In this document: positions 18,210 to 25,244 of the stretch, piece by piece
Layout of the letters: each line of letters begins with the position of its first letter
How positions within the stretch are numbered: the first letter of the stretch is position 1
Origin: a virus
IMG/VR virus record: IMGVR_UViG_3300036823_000020
Coordinates: 1-36,667 of that record
Length of the DNA: 36,667 bases
Direction: 5' to 3' (one strand)
Notes under the pieces: model-generated
Seen by the model: only the letters and a program-made list of their open reading frames with translations
Told to the model about the DNA's origin: nothing
The model's database searches: none
Position numbers and translations under genes: made by a program

Positions 18210-18713
18210 TTAGAGAGTCATTAAGAGGCCGATCGCCATCGGATACACGTCAACGGTGTAACTGGCGATGATCGTCCAGTGCGGCGTTGCGTTCGCGCCG
18301 CTGGTGTTTGTCCAAGTACCTTCGGCGAAAGGTCCGTCGGTAGCGTCCATTGGTTGCCCGGCCACGGGGATGTCCGCGCGGGTATAGAAAACGTTGTGAG
18401 TCGACGCCGTTGTCGTCAGGTTCCAAGGGTTCACGACGGTCGTCGACAGTGCGCTCGAGCTGCTCTTGCCAACCCACTCCTGACCGTTGCCGGCTGCTGT
18501 TCCGCTCGCCAGGAAGAACGCAACACTGGATTCGATTCCCGTACCAGTGAGATTGACGGTCATGTAACTCCCGTCCGGCCCCTGCGTGCGTGCCGCGCCG
18601 TTGATCTTCCACACGGTGCCCTGACTAGTTTGCGTCGTACTGTTTCCTGAGAATATAGAGATCGAACCAGACGACGTGTTCGAGCAGGTGAATTGAAAGC
18701 CAGCGACAGCCAC
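18210..18713 (-). CDS. Probable virion-associated beta protein (167 aa)
   Basis: The GTG at 18713 starts a protein rich in Ser, Thr, Gly and Asn with alternating hydrophobic residues (SGSISIFSG, YMTVNLTGTGIESSVAFFLASG, PHWTIIASYTVDVYPMAIGLLMTL). No signal peptide or named motif is seen. It lies 6 bases after the collagen-like gene and 8 bases before the 102-aa gene, so the three are probably made together. A structural or fibre role is an inference from composition. Confidence 0.5.
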   Translation of the reverse strand: MAVAGFQFTCSNTSSGSISIFSGNSTTQTSQGTVWKINGAARTQGPDGSYMTVNLTGTGIESSVAFFLASGTAAGNGQEWVGKSSSSALSTTVVNPWNLTTTASTHNVFYTRADIPVAGQPMDATDGPFAEGTWTNTSGANATPHWTIIASYTVDVYPMAIGLLMTL

Positions 18714-18719
18714 GACTAA

Positions 18720-19517
18720 TTATCCGCAGTTGACCAGCGCCGAACCCCAGTAGGCGGCGCCGTCGTAATACACAGAGAATATGGATGTGCGCGTGCCGGT
18801 GCCTGCGGTAACGTCGGGCAGCGTCTTGCCCGCCCAGTTGACGGTCGTCGCGAACGTGACGGCCTGGCCGGTGCCGACGACCTTGAGCAGATGCGTGTGA
18901 CCCGCTTGCGGGTTGGTCATCGTGATCGCGGCGGTGCCGGTCGTTGTGATCTTGTGACGGATGCCGAGCGACCAGTCGATCGTCGTGGCGCCAGTGACGC
19001 TGCCATCGTTGACTTCTGTTAGGTTGGGAAATCCGACGCCTGTCGCACCTGTTCCGCCGGTCGCGCCCGTTGCCCCGGTTGGTCCGGTAGATCCAGCCGA
19101 GCCATTTGTGCCGTTCGTCCCCGGCGGCCCGCCGAAACTCACGACGGCGCCGAAACTCATCGTGTTGCCTGCCGCGCCGGCGATAATGGCGATCGTCTGC
19201 ACCGTTAGCGTCGAGCCTACCTTTGCCGTCACCTTCCCGATGATCGTGCGAACGTTGTCGCTGATCTGCACGTAGTAGTTGACGGCAAACGCCACCGCGT
19301 CAAGAACCGGCACCGACTGTGTCGAGCTGACGGCCGCGATCGTGAAAGTCGACGACGACGTTGTTGAGCCGTCTCCGGTAGGCCCCGTTCCACCGGTAGG
19401 GCCAGTTTGTCCCGTCGCGCCAGTTGCGCCCGTTGACCCCGTGGCACCAGTTGGCCCGGTTGCGCCAGTCGCGCCAGGGCCGCTGGAGCCCAGCGGGTCT
19501 TGCATTATCCCCGTCAT
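18720..19517 (-). CDS. Collagen-like phage fibre protein
   Basis: Two Gly-X-Y blocks are visible: residues about 11-49 (GPGATGATGPTGATGSTG and on) and about 131-165 (GPPGTNGTNGSAGSTGPTG and on). They are separated by a globular beta domain (TFTIAAVSSTQSVPVLDAV... NNYVQISDN-like) of ~80 residues. The C-terminal ~95 residues (GIRHKITTTGTAAITMTNPQAGHTHLLKVVG... FSVYYDGAAYWGSALV) look like a trimeric fibre tip common in phages and virus-like particles. Gly-X-Thr repeats form bacterial/phage collagen triple helices. It lies away from the tail cluster, before terS. Confidence 0.72.
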   Translation of the reverse strand: MTGIMQDPLGSSGPGATGATGPTGATGSTGATGATGQTGPTGGTGPTGDGSTTSSSTFTIAAVSSTQSVPVLDAVAFAVNYYVQISDNVRTIIGKVTAKVGSTLTVQTIAIIAGAAGNTMSFGAVVSFGGPPGTNGTNGSAGSTGPTGATGATGGTGATGVGFPNLTEVNDGSVTGATTIDWSLGIRHKITTTGTAAITMTNPQAGHTHLLKVVGTGQAVTFATTVNWAGKTLPDVTAGTGTRTSIFSVYYDGAAYWGSALVNCG

Positions 19518-19544
19518 CTAAGCGCGCTCCCTGCGCAAGTTATA

Positions 19545-20873
19545 TCAAGCAGTTCTTCCCATGAACTGCTCGCCGTGCCAGCACTCGCTGATATCACGAT
19601 GGTAGTATCGGCCGCCCACGACAGCCATGTCCGTCACCGGCACGTATTCAGCGTTCGTTTGCTTCTTCACGCTGTCGACATGCCACAAGATGAAACCGTT
19701 GCCCCAGCTCTCGCCGTTGCAGTAGGTTGCATCTCTGCGATGACCAGACCCCACCTGGTGCCATTCATAGACGCCGAACACCGGCGACGTGTACTGCGCG
19801 ACTTTGTGCGAGTGATGATGCCCGTTCCAGCCAGGCAGCCCTCGACGAGCAGCATCAGGAAAATGATTGGCCAGCACACAGTCATAGTAGATCTTCGTGT
19901 TGCGCGCGACTTCTTCCTTGATATCGGAAACGCGGTACGCGGCGAGATCCGCTTTAGCGATGTAGTTGCATTCGAACTGCGGCAGCTTGAATAGATCGGC
20001 GACCGTCATCTTGTGCACTTCGCTGAGCAGCGACATCGCTGCCGGTGACGCATCACTGAGATGCCGAACGAGTCGGTATTCGTGATTGCCTTCGATCAGG
20101 TCGAACTGCGCATCCGGACAGGCTTCGCGCAACTCGCGGAGGAATTCGTGAACCCACTGCATGCGTCCAACCACATCGAAGGTTCGCGGATCTTGTGTGT
20201 ACTTTCCGAATTCAGGCAGATCGAACACGTCTCCATTGAGACAGATGATGTCAGGCTGCACGCGGCGCGCGGTGTCAATGAAAACTCGCCGCCAGAACGG
20301 ATCACAATCTTTGTCGTGAATGTCGTTCGCGCCGAGGATTGTCTTGTAGCGCTTCGTGTTGTTGCGAATATAGGCTTCGCCCCACACGTCGCCGCGATTG
20401 TTCTGCGCGCGATAGTGATCGACGCTAACGTGTTTAGAAATCTGCTTGCCGAGCTGACTGAGCTGACGAATACGACCCATGCCAGCCTGTCGACAGAATT
20501 CTTCGAACGTTCCGAAGATACCGTTCCACGTCGTGTCTTTGACGCCAGTCGTGTGTGCGTAGAAGCGTGACGTGATCCACTTCGTCGGATGCGCGGCTTG
20601 CAACGCCTTCAGTGAATCGATGCACTGCTCCGGCGTCCAGTCGTATTGCGTCAGCTTCGTCTGGTCGACGCGCTGCGGCACTAGCTCGGCGGTCTTGAAC
20701 TGCGAGAAGTGATGCGCGTCGCCATGCGCGTCCGTCATGCGGTCACGGCGCCGTTCGACGTTCCTCTTGTCGATACCGATCTCGCGCGCGAATGCCGCCA
20801 TCGAGATGCCGCGGTCAACCGCCGCATGCCAAAGTTCGTGGAATTGCTTATCGGTGTACTGCGAAGCAGGCAT
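19545..20873 (-). CDS. Calcineurin-like metallophosphoesterase with N-terminal HTH and HNH-repeat-like region
   Basis: The 442-aa protein has a phosphoesterase domain with all the usual metal-binding blocks: D184-I-H186, NGD ending at D215, GNHE 262-265, H337 in ANHFPD and GHHHSH 351-356. In front of it, residues 20-45 resemble a DNA-binding helix-turn-helix (ISMAAFAREIGIDKRNVERR), and 78-132 resemble the homing-endonuclease-associated repeat (WTPEQCIDSLKALQ ... GIFGTFEEFCRQAGM). Such an arrangement suggests a sequence-guided DNA-processing nuclease or phosphatase. Its start overlaps the o-spanin stop as TGATG. Role in this phage is unknown; DNA repair or packaging-related processing are options. 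Confidence 0.75.
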   Translation of the reverse strand: MPASQYTDKQFHELWHAAVDRGISMAAFAREIGIDKRNVERRRDRMTDAHGDAHHFSQFKTAELVPQRVDQTKLTQYDWTPEQCIDSLKALQAAHPTKWITSRFYAHTTGVKDTTWNGIFGTFEEFCRQAGMGRIRQLSQLGKQISKHVSVDHYRAQNNRGDVWGEAYIRNNTKRYKTILGANDIHDKDCDPFWRRVFIDTARRVQPDIICLNGDVFDLPEFGKYTQDPRTFDVVGRMQWVHEFLRELREACPDAQFDLIEGNHEYRLVRHLSDASPAAMSLLSEVHKMTVADLFKLPQFECNYIAKADLAAYRVSDIKEEVARNTKIYYDCVLANHFPDAARRGLPGWNGHHHSHKVAQYTSPVFGVYEWHQVGSGHRRDATYCNGESWGNGFILWHVDSVKKQTNAEYVPVTDMAVVGGRYYHRDISECWHGEQFMGRTA

Positions 20874-21187
20874 CAGTTATTGTCTCCGGCATGCGCAGCG
20901 GACCACGCGGCAAGATCGCCGAACTGGCCGTTGCCTTTCGCAACAACCGATCGACACAGCACGTCATCACTCACCGATCCGCCGACGGTCTTCGGCGCGG
21001 CGGGCAACACCATTGGCACGATGTCAGCCGCCGGCGGGAGTACGTACTTGACTTGCGTTACCGTCGCTACTGCCGGACTGGTTTTCGTCGGCGCCTCCGA
21101 ACAGGCCGTCAGGCAAAGGAGCGTTGAGACAAGACTGCATAGCGCTGCTCGCCGTAGACTTCCATTTCGCGAGTGTAGTGTTTGCAT
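20873..21187 (-). CDS. Rz1: o-spanin (Rz1-like outer-membrane lipoprotein)
   Basis: The gene overlaps the 3' part of the i-spanin gene in another frame, the hallmark of Rz/Rz1 pairs. The N-terminus has basic residues, a hydrophobic stretch and a lipobox LTAC with Cys29, so the mature lipoprotein of ~76 residues would sit in the inner leaflet of the outer membrane. The mature part is proline-rich at first (YVLPPAADIVPMVLPAAP), as in known Rz1 proteins, then has an extra C-terminal ~40 residues beyond the usual short length. It acts with the i-spanin to fuse inner and outer membranes in the last step of lysis. Confidence 0.82.
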   Translation of the reverse strand: MQTLHSRNGSLRRAALCSLVSTLLCLTACSEAPTKTSPAVATVTQVKYVLPPAADIVPMVLPAAPKTVGGSVSDDVLCRSVVAKGNGQFGDLAAWSAAHAGDNN

Positions 21188-21500
21188 TTTTCAGATCCTT
21201 TGTCAGTTGCGCGTTGCGGGTGGCACTTTCCGTTGCCAGCTTGTCGCGAAGCGCAATCTCGTCGACGAGCTTTTGTTTGTCCTGCTGATCGTTCTTTATG
21301 GTTGACGCCAGACCAGTGATCTGATCGTCATCCTGATGAATCGTTTCGAGCTGCTGCTTCACCTGAATCTGCAGCGCCGCGCGCTGGGCGTAGGCGTTGT
21401 GAACAGAGTTGATTCCCCACGCTCCGCCGAGACACAGCAGCAACGCGGCCAGCGCGCCAAGCACCCATTTGTTCGTGAATAGCGAAAACAGAATGCCCAT
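21024..21500 (-). CDS. Rz: i-spanin (Rz-like)
   Basis: From the ATG at 21500 (GGAG at good spacing) the 158-aa protein has one N-terminal membrane segment (about 10-30, LGALAALLLCLGGAWGI) and a periplasmic coiled coil (about 36-115) rich in Gln, Asp and Lys. The frame is open for another 32 codons upstream, but these lie within the holin gene. It anchors in the inner membrane and binds the o-spanin encoded within its own 3' part. Lysis cassette order here is endolysin, (several small genes), holin, Rz, Rz1. Confidence 0.82.
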   Translation of the reverse strand: MGILFSLFTNKWVLGALAALLLCLGGAWGINSVHNAYAQRAALQIQVKQQLETIHQDDDQITGLASTIKNDQQDKQKLVDEIALRDKLATESATRNAQLTKDLKNANTTLAKWKSTASSAMQSCLNAPLPDGLFGGADENQSGSSDGNASQVRTPAGG

Positions 21501-21502
21501 GC

Positions 21503-21736
21503 CTATCTCCGAGAAATTGATCCGTTGCCGAACGCCATCGCGCCGACGTTGCCGACCACGTACGTGCCGTAGATCGTGAGGCTCACCATCGCCCATGTCC
21601 CGGCGTCGATGAATTTCGTCACGAGCAAACCCGTCGCCAGAACCTGCAGCACGACGGAGTACCAGAATTTCGTACTCCGCCAGCGCGGCTCGTCGGGCGT
21701 CGCGGCAACATCAGGCTTGGCGCAGTCATCTGCCAT
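21503..21736 (-). CDS. Holin
   Basis: A 77-aa membrane protein. After a polar N-terminus (about 1-23, ending PRWRSTKFW) come two predicted membrane segments, about 24-42 (YSVVLQVLATGLLVTKF) and 47-69 (TWAMVSLTIYGTYVVGNVGAMAF), and a short basic C-terminus (SISRR). It ends 2 bases before the i-spanin start. Size, topology and position support a pore-forming holin that triggers lysis. Its start shares an overlap with the upstream 102-aa gene. Confidence 0.72.
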   Translation of the reverse strand: MADDCAKPDVAATPDEPRWRSTKFWYSVVLQVLATGLLVTKFIDAGTWAMVSLTIYGTYVVGNVGAMAFGNGSISRR

Positions 21737-22044
21737 TACTGGTCTTGTGACACGCCGAGATTGAAGTTCACGACGCCGCGGATGACGCCGTAGGTGCCGG
21801 GTGTCGACAGACGAATCTGGAGCTGATCCTGCGAGATGATCACCGGCTTGTTCTTGTCGGCGTAGTACGGCTGATACGTAGCGTTCGGCGTCTTCTGAAC
21901 GACGGTGAGCTGGAAGCCATTCGGAATGACGCCGCCGTTGTCGGTCGTGTAGGCCGCGATGAGCGCCGGCGTTGTCGCCGTCACCACGATGTCAGCCGAC
22001 TGAGCGGCAGTTAAACCCGGTGCGAGAATTGCTGTCTGTGCCAT
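21736..22044 (-). CDS. Small protein of unknown function upstream of the holin (102 aa)
   Basis: Not recognised. The chain looks like an all-beta domain with an Ala-rich start (MAQTAILAPGLTAAQSADIVVTATTP), strands NGFQLTVVQKTPNATYQPYY and VIISQDQLQIRLSTPGTYGVIRGVVNF. There is no membrane segment or signal. A good ribosome site (AAGGAA) precedes it. The composition resembles small virion proteins, so it may be structural in spite of lying in the lysis region. Confidence 0.5.
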   Translation of the reverse strand: MAQTAILAPGLTAAQSADIVVTATTPALIAAYTTDNGGVIPNGFQLTVVQKTPNATYQPYYADKNKPVIISQDQLQIRLSTPGTYGVIRGVVNFNLGVSQDQ

Positions 22045-22057
22045 TTACGTTCCTTCG

Positions 22058-22357
22058 TTAGTTGCAGAGTTGTGTTTTGCCGACACCCGACATTGGGCCG
22101 TGAGCTACCGCCTGCATGGATGTTTCACACGTCAAGATAGGCCATTGCAGCGGATACTCCGGCGGCGCCGGGATCGGCGTCTCCCAGAATCGCTGTTTCG
22201 ATCTGCCACACGGCCACTGCGGATTGAAATGATTGCGGCAGTCAGGGCACGGGCAATAACTCAAATAGCCGACAGCTGACGCGTGCAATCGCGATACCGC
22301 ACGACCAGTTCCAGTAAATGCCTGTGCGTAGCCATCAACAGTACGAATATCGCTCAT
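22058..22357 (-). CDS. Small cysteine-containing protein (99 aa)
   Basis: The ATG at 22357 overlaps the preceding stop as ATGA; the open frame further upstream lies inside that gene. The protein has a CPCPDC cluster (near residue 36-41) and more Cys/His residues (RNHFNPQWPCGR), suggesting a small zinc site. Repeated prolines follow (ETPIPAPPEYPLQWPI). Unknown function. Confidence 0.5.
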   Translation of the reverse strand: MSDIRTVDGYAQAFTGTGRAVSRLHASAVGYLSYCPCPDCRNHFNPQWPCGRSKQRFWETPIPAPPEYPLQWPILTCETSMQAVAHGPMSGVGKTQLCN

Positions 22358-22599
22358 GCCGCCCTCTCCATAAGTGCGATCGACGTCGGATCTGTCGGTT
22401 GCGGATTCGCCGGGTTGCGCGCGCCGACCATCGGCAAGCTGATCACCGCCGATCCGTCGTCGTCGAAGACGACCGCAAACGCGCGGCGCTTCTCGAGAAA
22501 TCCAGTGATCGCAAACTTCAGCGCGTAGTAGTGATGCCGGTCGAACACGCACTGCTCGATATAGCTGTGCTCCGGATAGAGTTGGCGAACGTCGCTCAT
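22354..22599 (-). CDS. Small phage protein of unknown function (81 aa)
   Basis: Begins MSDVRQLYPEHSYIEQCVFD and continues with a beta-type segment (YYALKFAITGFLEKRRAFAVVFDDDGSAVISLPMVG). Both ends are ATGA stop-start overlaps with the genes on either side, which supports it being real. No motif is recognised. Its N-terminus (MSD-x-R) resembles that of the next gene, but the rest differs. Confidence 0.5.
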   Translation of the reverse strand: MSDVRQLYPEHSYIEQCVFDRHHYYALKFAITGFLEKRRAFAVVFDDDGSAVISLPMVGARNPANPQPTDPTSIALMERAA

Positions 22600-23285
22600 G
22601 CCGCGAGCCTCAACGACGTCGGATTGATGAAGCAGTCCTGATTGTCCTTGACCGAGTTGCGCAACTCCTTGCGGATGTCTTCGAAGTCAGCGAGGCTGCG
22701 AATGCACGGCATCAGAGATCCGGTGACGCGGCCGTAGAGATCGGCAGCGCTGCCGTCGTTCTGGATGATGACGTCAATAAGGCTTGACGAGACGCCGCGC
22801 TCGCTGGCGTGCATGTCGCCTGACGTTCCCAAACTAGGTCGATCGACCTGCACGACGTAGCCGCCGCGCCGGTGGATCATGTGAGCTTCGTTGTCGAAGC
22901 GCACGTCGGTGATGACGATGTAGTCGGCGAGATAGTCGCCCTCATGCTCAATCGAACGTATCCACCGCTCGCACACACCAACCCAGATGTCCGGATGAAC
23001 TTCGCGACCCCACTCAGTGCCCAGCGCCTGCATCGCAAACCGCGGCAGGAAGCGGACGTTCGATCCGGGTATCGTGTACTCGCTGTCCTTCAATTCCTCA
23101 AGCTGACCGCGCGTCACGCCCATGATGCCTGCGACGAATTCACGGATCGGCTTGGCGAAGCTGTGCTTCAACACGCGGTTGCGGCCGAACTTGCTTTCGA
23201 TGATCGCCGCAACTGTGTCCTTGCCTGCGCGCTTGCGCCCTGTCAGGCCAATCAAAATCGGTTTTGCCGCCTTCGTATTTTTCAT
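22596..23285 (-). CDS. Deoxynucleoside monophosphate kinase-like P-loop protein
   Basis: From the ATG at 23285 (overlapping the endolysin stop as ATGA) the protein is 229 aa. A P-loop GRKRAGKDT lies at 16-24 after a beta strand (PILIGLTG). The later pieces AKPIREFV, FLPRFAMQALGTEWGR, DYIVITDVRFDNEAHMI and VVQVDRP follow the layout of phage dNMP kinases (T4 gp1 type). These phosphorylate dNMPs to dNDPs to feed phage DNA synthesis. Its location among lysis genes is unusual for nucleotide metabolism but is seen in other phages. Confidence 0.8.
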   Translation of the reverse strand: MKNTKAAKPILIGLTGRKRAGKDTVAAIIESKFGRNRVLKHSFAKPIREFVAGIMGVTRGQLEELKDSEYTIPGSNVRFLPRFAMQALGTEWGREVHPDIWVGVCERWIRSIEHEGDYLADYIVITDVRFDNEAHMIHRRGGYVVQVDRPSLGTSGDMHASERGVSSSLIDVIIQNDGSAADLYGRVTGSLMPCIRSLADFEDIRKELRNSVKDNQDCFINPTSLRLAA

Positions 23286-23761
23286 TCCCGCACCTGTGTT
23301 TGTGGATCGATGCCGACTCCGCGGCACCACTCCATGACATTGAAGCAGGGACATTCCTTGATCCACTCGCTCGGTTCGATCTCGCCGTCGTTGTTCAAGT
23401 CAGGACTGAAGTCGCGGTGTCCGAGAATCTCCGTGTCGGCATAGGACAAACGGAGTCGGGACAGCAACGCCTTCAGCGTGTCGAACTGCGCCGGCGTGAA
23501 GTTGTTCTCAGCTTTGTTATTCGCGTCGACTCCGCCGACCAGGCAGATGCCGATGGAAAAAGCGTTATGCCCTTTCACATGCGCGCCCACGCGATCCACG
23601 GAGCGGCCGTTTTCCAGGATGCCACTACGCCTGATGACGAAGTGGTATCCAATACAGTCCCAACCTTGAGCCCTATGTTCGGCGTCAATTTCTGCAGCGC
23701 CGATGTCTTGATCGGGGCGCGTTGCAGCGCAGTGAACGACGAGCTGATCGATGGGACGCAT
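23282..23761 (-). CDS. Endolysin: N-acetylmuramoyl-L-alanine amidase (T7 lysozyme type) with EF-hand-like loop
   Basis: From the ATG at 23761 (GGAG 8 bases upstream) the protein has 159 aa, close to T7 lysozyme. The frame also has an ATG at 23800 with a poorer site. Zinc ligands are likely H10 (VVHC), H115 (GHRD) and C137, with Y39 and K135 as the catalytic residues (KEC matches the K-x-C of the family). Between H115 and K135 there is an extra loop, D121 to E132 (DLNNDGEIEPSE), that fits the 12-residue EF-hand calcium loop exactly. It cuts the amide bond between N-acetylmuramic acid and L-alanine in peptidoglycan after the holin opens the membrane. No signal peptide. Confidence 0.9.
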   Translation of the reverse strand: MRPIDQLVVHCAATRPDQDIGAAEIDAEHRAQGWDCIGYHFVIRRSGILENGRSVDRVGAHVKGHNAFSIGICLVGGVDANNKAENNFTPAQFDTLKALLSRLRLSYADTEILGHRDFSPDLNNDGEIEPSEWIKECPCFNVMEWCRGVGIDPQTQVRE

Positions 23762-23806
23762 AGCGTTTACTCCGGACGTCTCGTAGGCTGAGATCGGCAT
23801 AGCAGC

Positions 23807-24022
23807 TCAGTTTGGCAGGATGAGTTTTGGAACTTGCGGCTCCAGAATGCAGTCGCGCTCGTCGACGACAACCACTCCATCGTCGTCCGCCTTCACGCCT
23901 ATGCGGCAGACGTTCTGCGGCAGGAATCCCGCCGTCATCACTTCACCGCTGACCGTCGTGCCGTCGGACAAACTGGCAGTCACGCGGTCGCCGATCGCAA
24001 AGTTGCAGATGTAGGTGGCCAT
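23807..24022 (-). CDS. Small phage protein of unknown function (71 aa)
   Basis: The ATG at 24022 is chosen because it overlaps the stop of the upstream 31-codon gene as TAATG. The frame stays open to a GTG at 24049 with no ribosome site. The protein looks like a small beta-barrel (FAIGDRVTASLSDGTTVSGEVMTAGFLPQNVCRIGVK), with a charged turn (ADDDGVVVVDERDC). Not recognised. Confidence 0.5.
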   Translation of the reverse strand: MATYICNFAIGDRVTASLSDGTTVSGEVMTAGFLPQNVCRIGVKADDDGVVVVDERDCILEPQVPKLILPN

Positions 24023-24117
24023 TATTCGTGTGACGTCGAGAATGCCCACACAAAAAATCCGAACACACCGACCGCACCAACAAAAACACCAGCAATAAAA
24101 GCAAGCACAGGACTCAT
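24022..24117 (-). CDS. Single-pass mini membrane protein (31 aa)
   Basis: ATG at 24117 with AGGA upstream; 31 residues, almost all hydrophobic (PVLAFIAGVFVGAVGVFGFFVW), ending AFSTSHE. The stop overlaps the next ATG as TAATG, and its start lies 2 bases after the previous stop. A helix with small residues (GxxxG, AxxxG) could pack in the membrane. It may be a holin partner or antiholin; this is an inference from its place next to the endolysin. Confidence 0.5.
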   Translation of the reverse strand: MSPVLAFIAGVFVGAVGVFGFFVWAFSTSHE

Positions 24118-24119
24118 AG

Positions 24120-24416
24120 TCAGTCTTCCTTATCGGCTTTGTCGTCGAGCTTGTTGTAGATCTCTTTCAGCAACGACTTGATCTCGCCCATCTCGCGGTC
24201 GTGCCGCAAGCGGTCTTCGTTGCCGGTAAATTCCATGAAGCCTTGTTTCTGTTCCAGCAGCGCTTGCTTGCTTTCCAGCGCCGTCATCTTGGTGTTGCCA
24301 GCGATCTCCTTTGCAGCGAGATCGCGGCCGAACTTCCAGGTGAGTAGAACGACAGACCCGACGAAGCTGAGCAACGTGAGAATGTTTCCAAAGCTGATCG
24401 TCGGATCGAATTGCAT
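24120..24416 (-). CDS. Membrane-anchored coiled-coil protein (98 aa)
   Basis: One N-terminal membrane segment (about 9-27, FGNILTLLSFVGSVVLLTW) is followed by a long charged helix (about 35-98, with heptad-like Leu/Met/Ala pattern: ALESKQALLEQ, GEIKSLLKEIYNKL). This resembles XhlA/hemolysin-like or holin-accessory proteins of phages. It lies 3 bases downstream of the 193-aa gene and is followed by another mini membrane gene. Likely lysis-related, not proven. Confidence 0.55.
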   Translation of the reverse strand: MQFDPTISFGNILTLLSFVGSVVLLTWKFGRDLAAKEIAGNTKMTALESKQALLEQKQGFMEFTGNEDRLRHDREMGEIKSLLKEIYNKLDDKADKED

Positions 24417-24419
24417 GAC

Positions 24420-25001
24420 TTACGCGCCGTGAACGGTCGAGTAGTCCCCCGACTCGGCTGCTGCAATCAACACTTCGGCGACGTTACCCGCCAGCTTCAG
24501 CGCGAACTGCTTGAGATGAATCGATGCGCAGATACCGGCTTGGGTTGCCCGAGCGCCCCACCACGCTTTCGCGTTTTCCGGAGGGTTCGGACCATTTGCT
24601 ATCACGGCGTCATGCGCGACTTTCAGTTTCGGCAGCAACGATCGAATCGTATCGTTCGGGTAGCCGTCACCACTGGTCGCGGCAGCCGTCACTTCGGCGG
24701 GCGCCGGAATGTTCGGGTCCGACGGCGCCGGCAATACCGGGATCGGGCCGACTGGTGAGGCAACCGGCGCGACGACTGGCGGCGTCACCGGCTTATTGGT
24801 CGCGGCCCCGCCTACGGAAGTCGGCGCACTGGAATTTGCAGAGCCGGACGCCGCAGACGGTTGCGACGTTGTCGGCGCAGCCACGGTAACTGGTTTGGCA
24901 GCAGCGGCTGCCTTCTTCGCGGTGTTGTTCTTCCAGATCAGGAAGGCAACAACGACAGCGGCGAGAATTGCGACGAAGACGAATGCTTTCAGAAAGAACA
25001 T
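24420..25001 (-). CDS. Membrane-anchored protein with Pro/Ala linker (193 aa)
   Basis: A membrane segment at about 3-22 (LKAFVFVAILAAVVVAFLIW) is followed by a positively charged stop, a long Ala/Pro/Ser/Thr/Val linker (about 30-108) and a C-terminal helical domain of ~75 residues (TIRSLLPKLKVAHDAVIAN, KAWWGARATQAGICASIHLKQFALKLAGNVAEVLIA). The topology is N-in, with the C-terminal domain outside the inner membrane. Not recognised. Its place before two other membrane genes and the endolysin suggests a periplasmic role in lysis or superinfection exclusion. Confidence 0.5.
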   Translation of the reverse strand: MFFLKAFVFVAILAAVVVAFLIWKNNTAKKAAAAAKPVTVAAPTTSQPSAASGSANSSAPTSVGGAATNKPVTPPVVAPVASPVGPIPVLPAPSDPNIPAPAEVTAAATSGDGYPNDTIRSLLPKLKVAHDAVIANGPNPPENAKAWWGARATQAGICASIHLKQFALKLAGNVAEVLIAAAESGDYSTVHGA

Positions 25002-25012
25002 GAGCGGGTTCC

Positions 25013-25144
25013 TCAGAGGTGGATGAGAACAAACAAAGTGAGTGCGACTGCCGCAGTCGACGTCATTGCGACGCGGACTGCGGGATGCAGCGAAATCCAG
25101 AAATCCAGTGGAGCGTTCGAGCCCATTGCATGAAGGGTTGCCAT
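25013..25144 (-). CDS. Mini membrane protein (43 aa)
   Basis: The ATG at 25144 has a good ribosome site (GGGAG at 5 bases); the frame stays open to 25195 without one. The last ~22 residues (VRVAMTSTAAVALTLFVLIHL) form one membrane helix. The protein starts MATLHAMGSNAPLDFW. Function unknown; it is one of several small membrane proteins before the endolysin. Confidence 0.45.
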   Translation of the reverse strand: MATLHAMGSNAPLDFWISLHPAVRVAMTSTAAVALTLFVLIHL

Positions 25145-25244
25145 AGCTACTCCCGTCTCGCGCCGTGTTGGTTTCGTTGAAGGTTTCGGGATCATCAGGT
25201 GGACGTCCTTGTCCGTGACGTCAGCGTGAGTCCCTGCCGACCAA

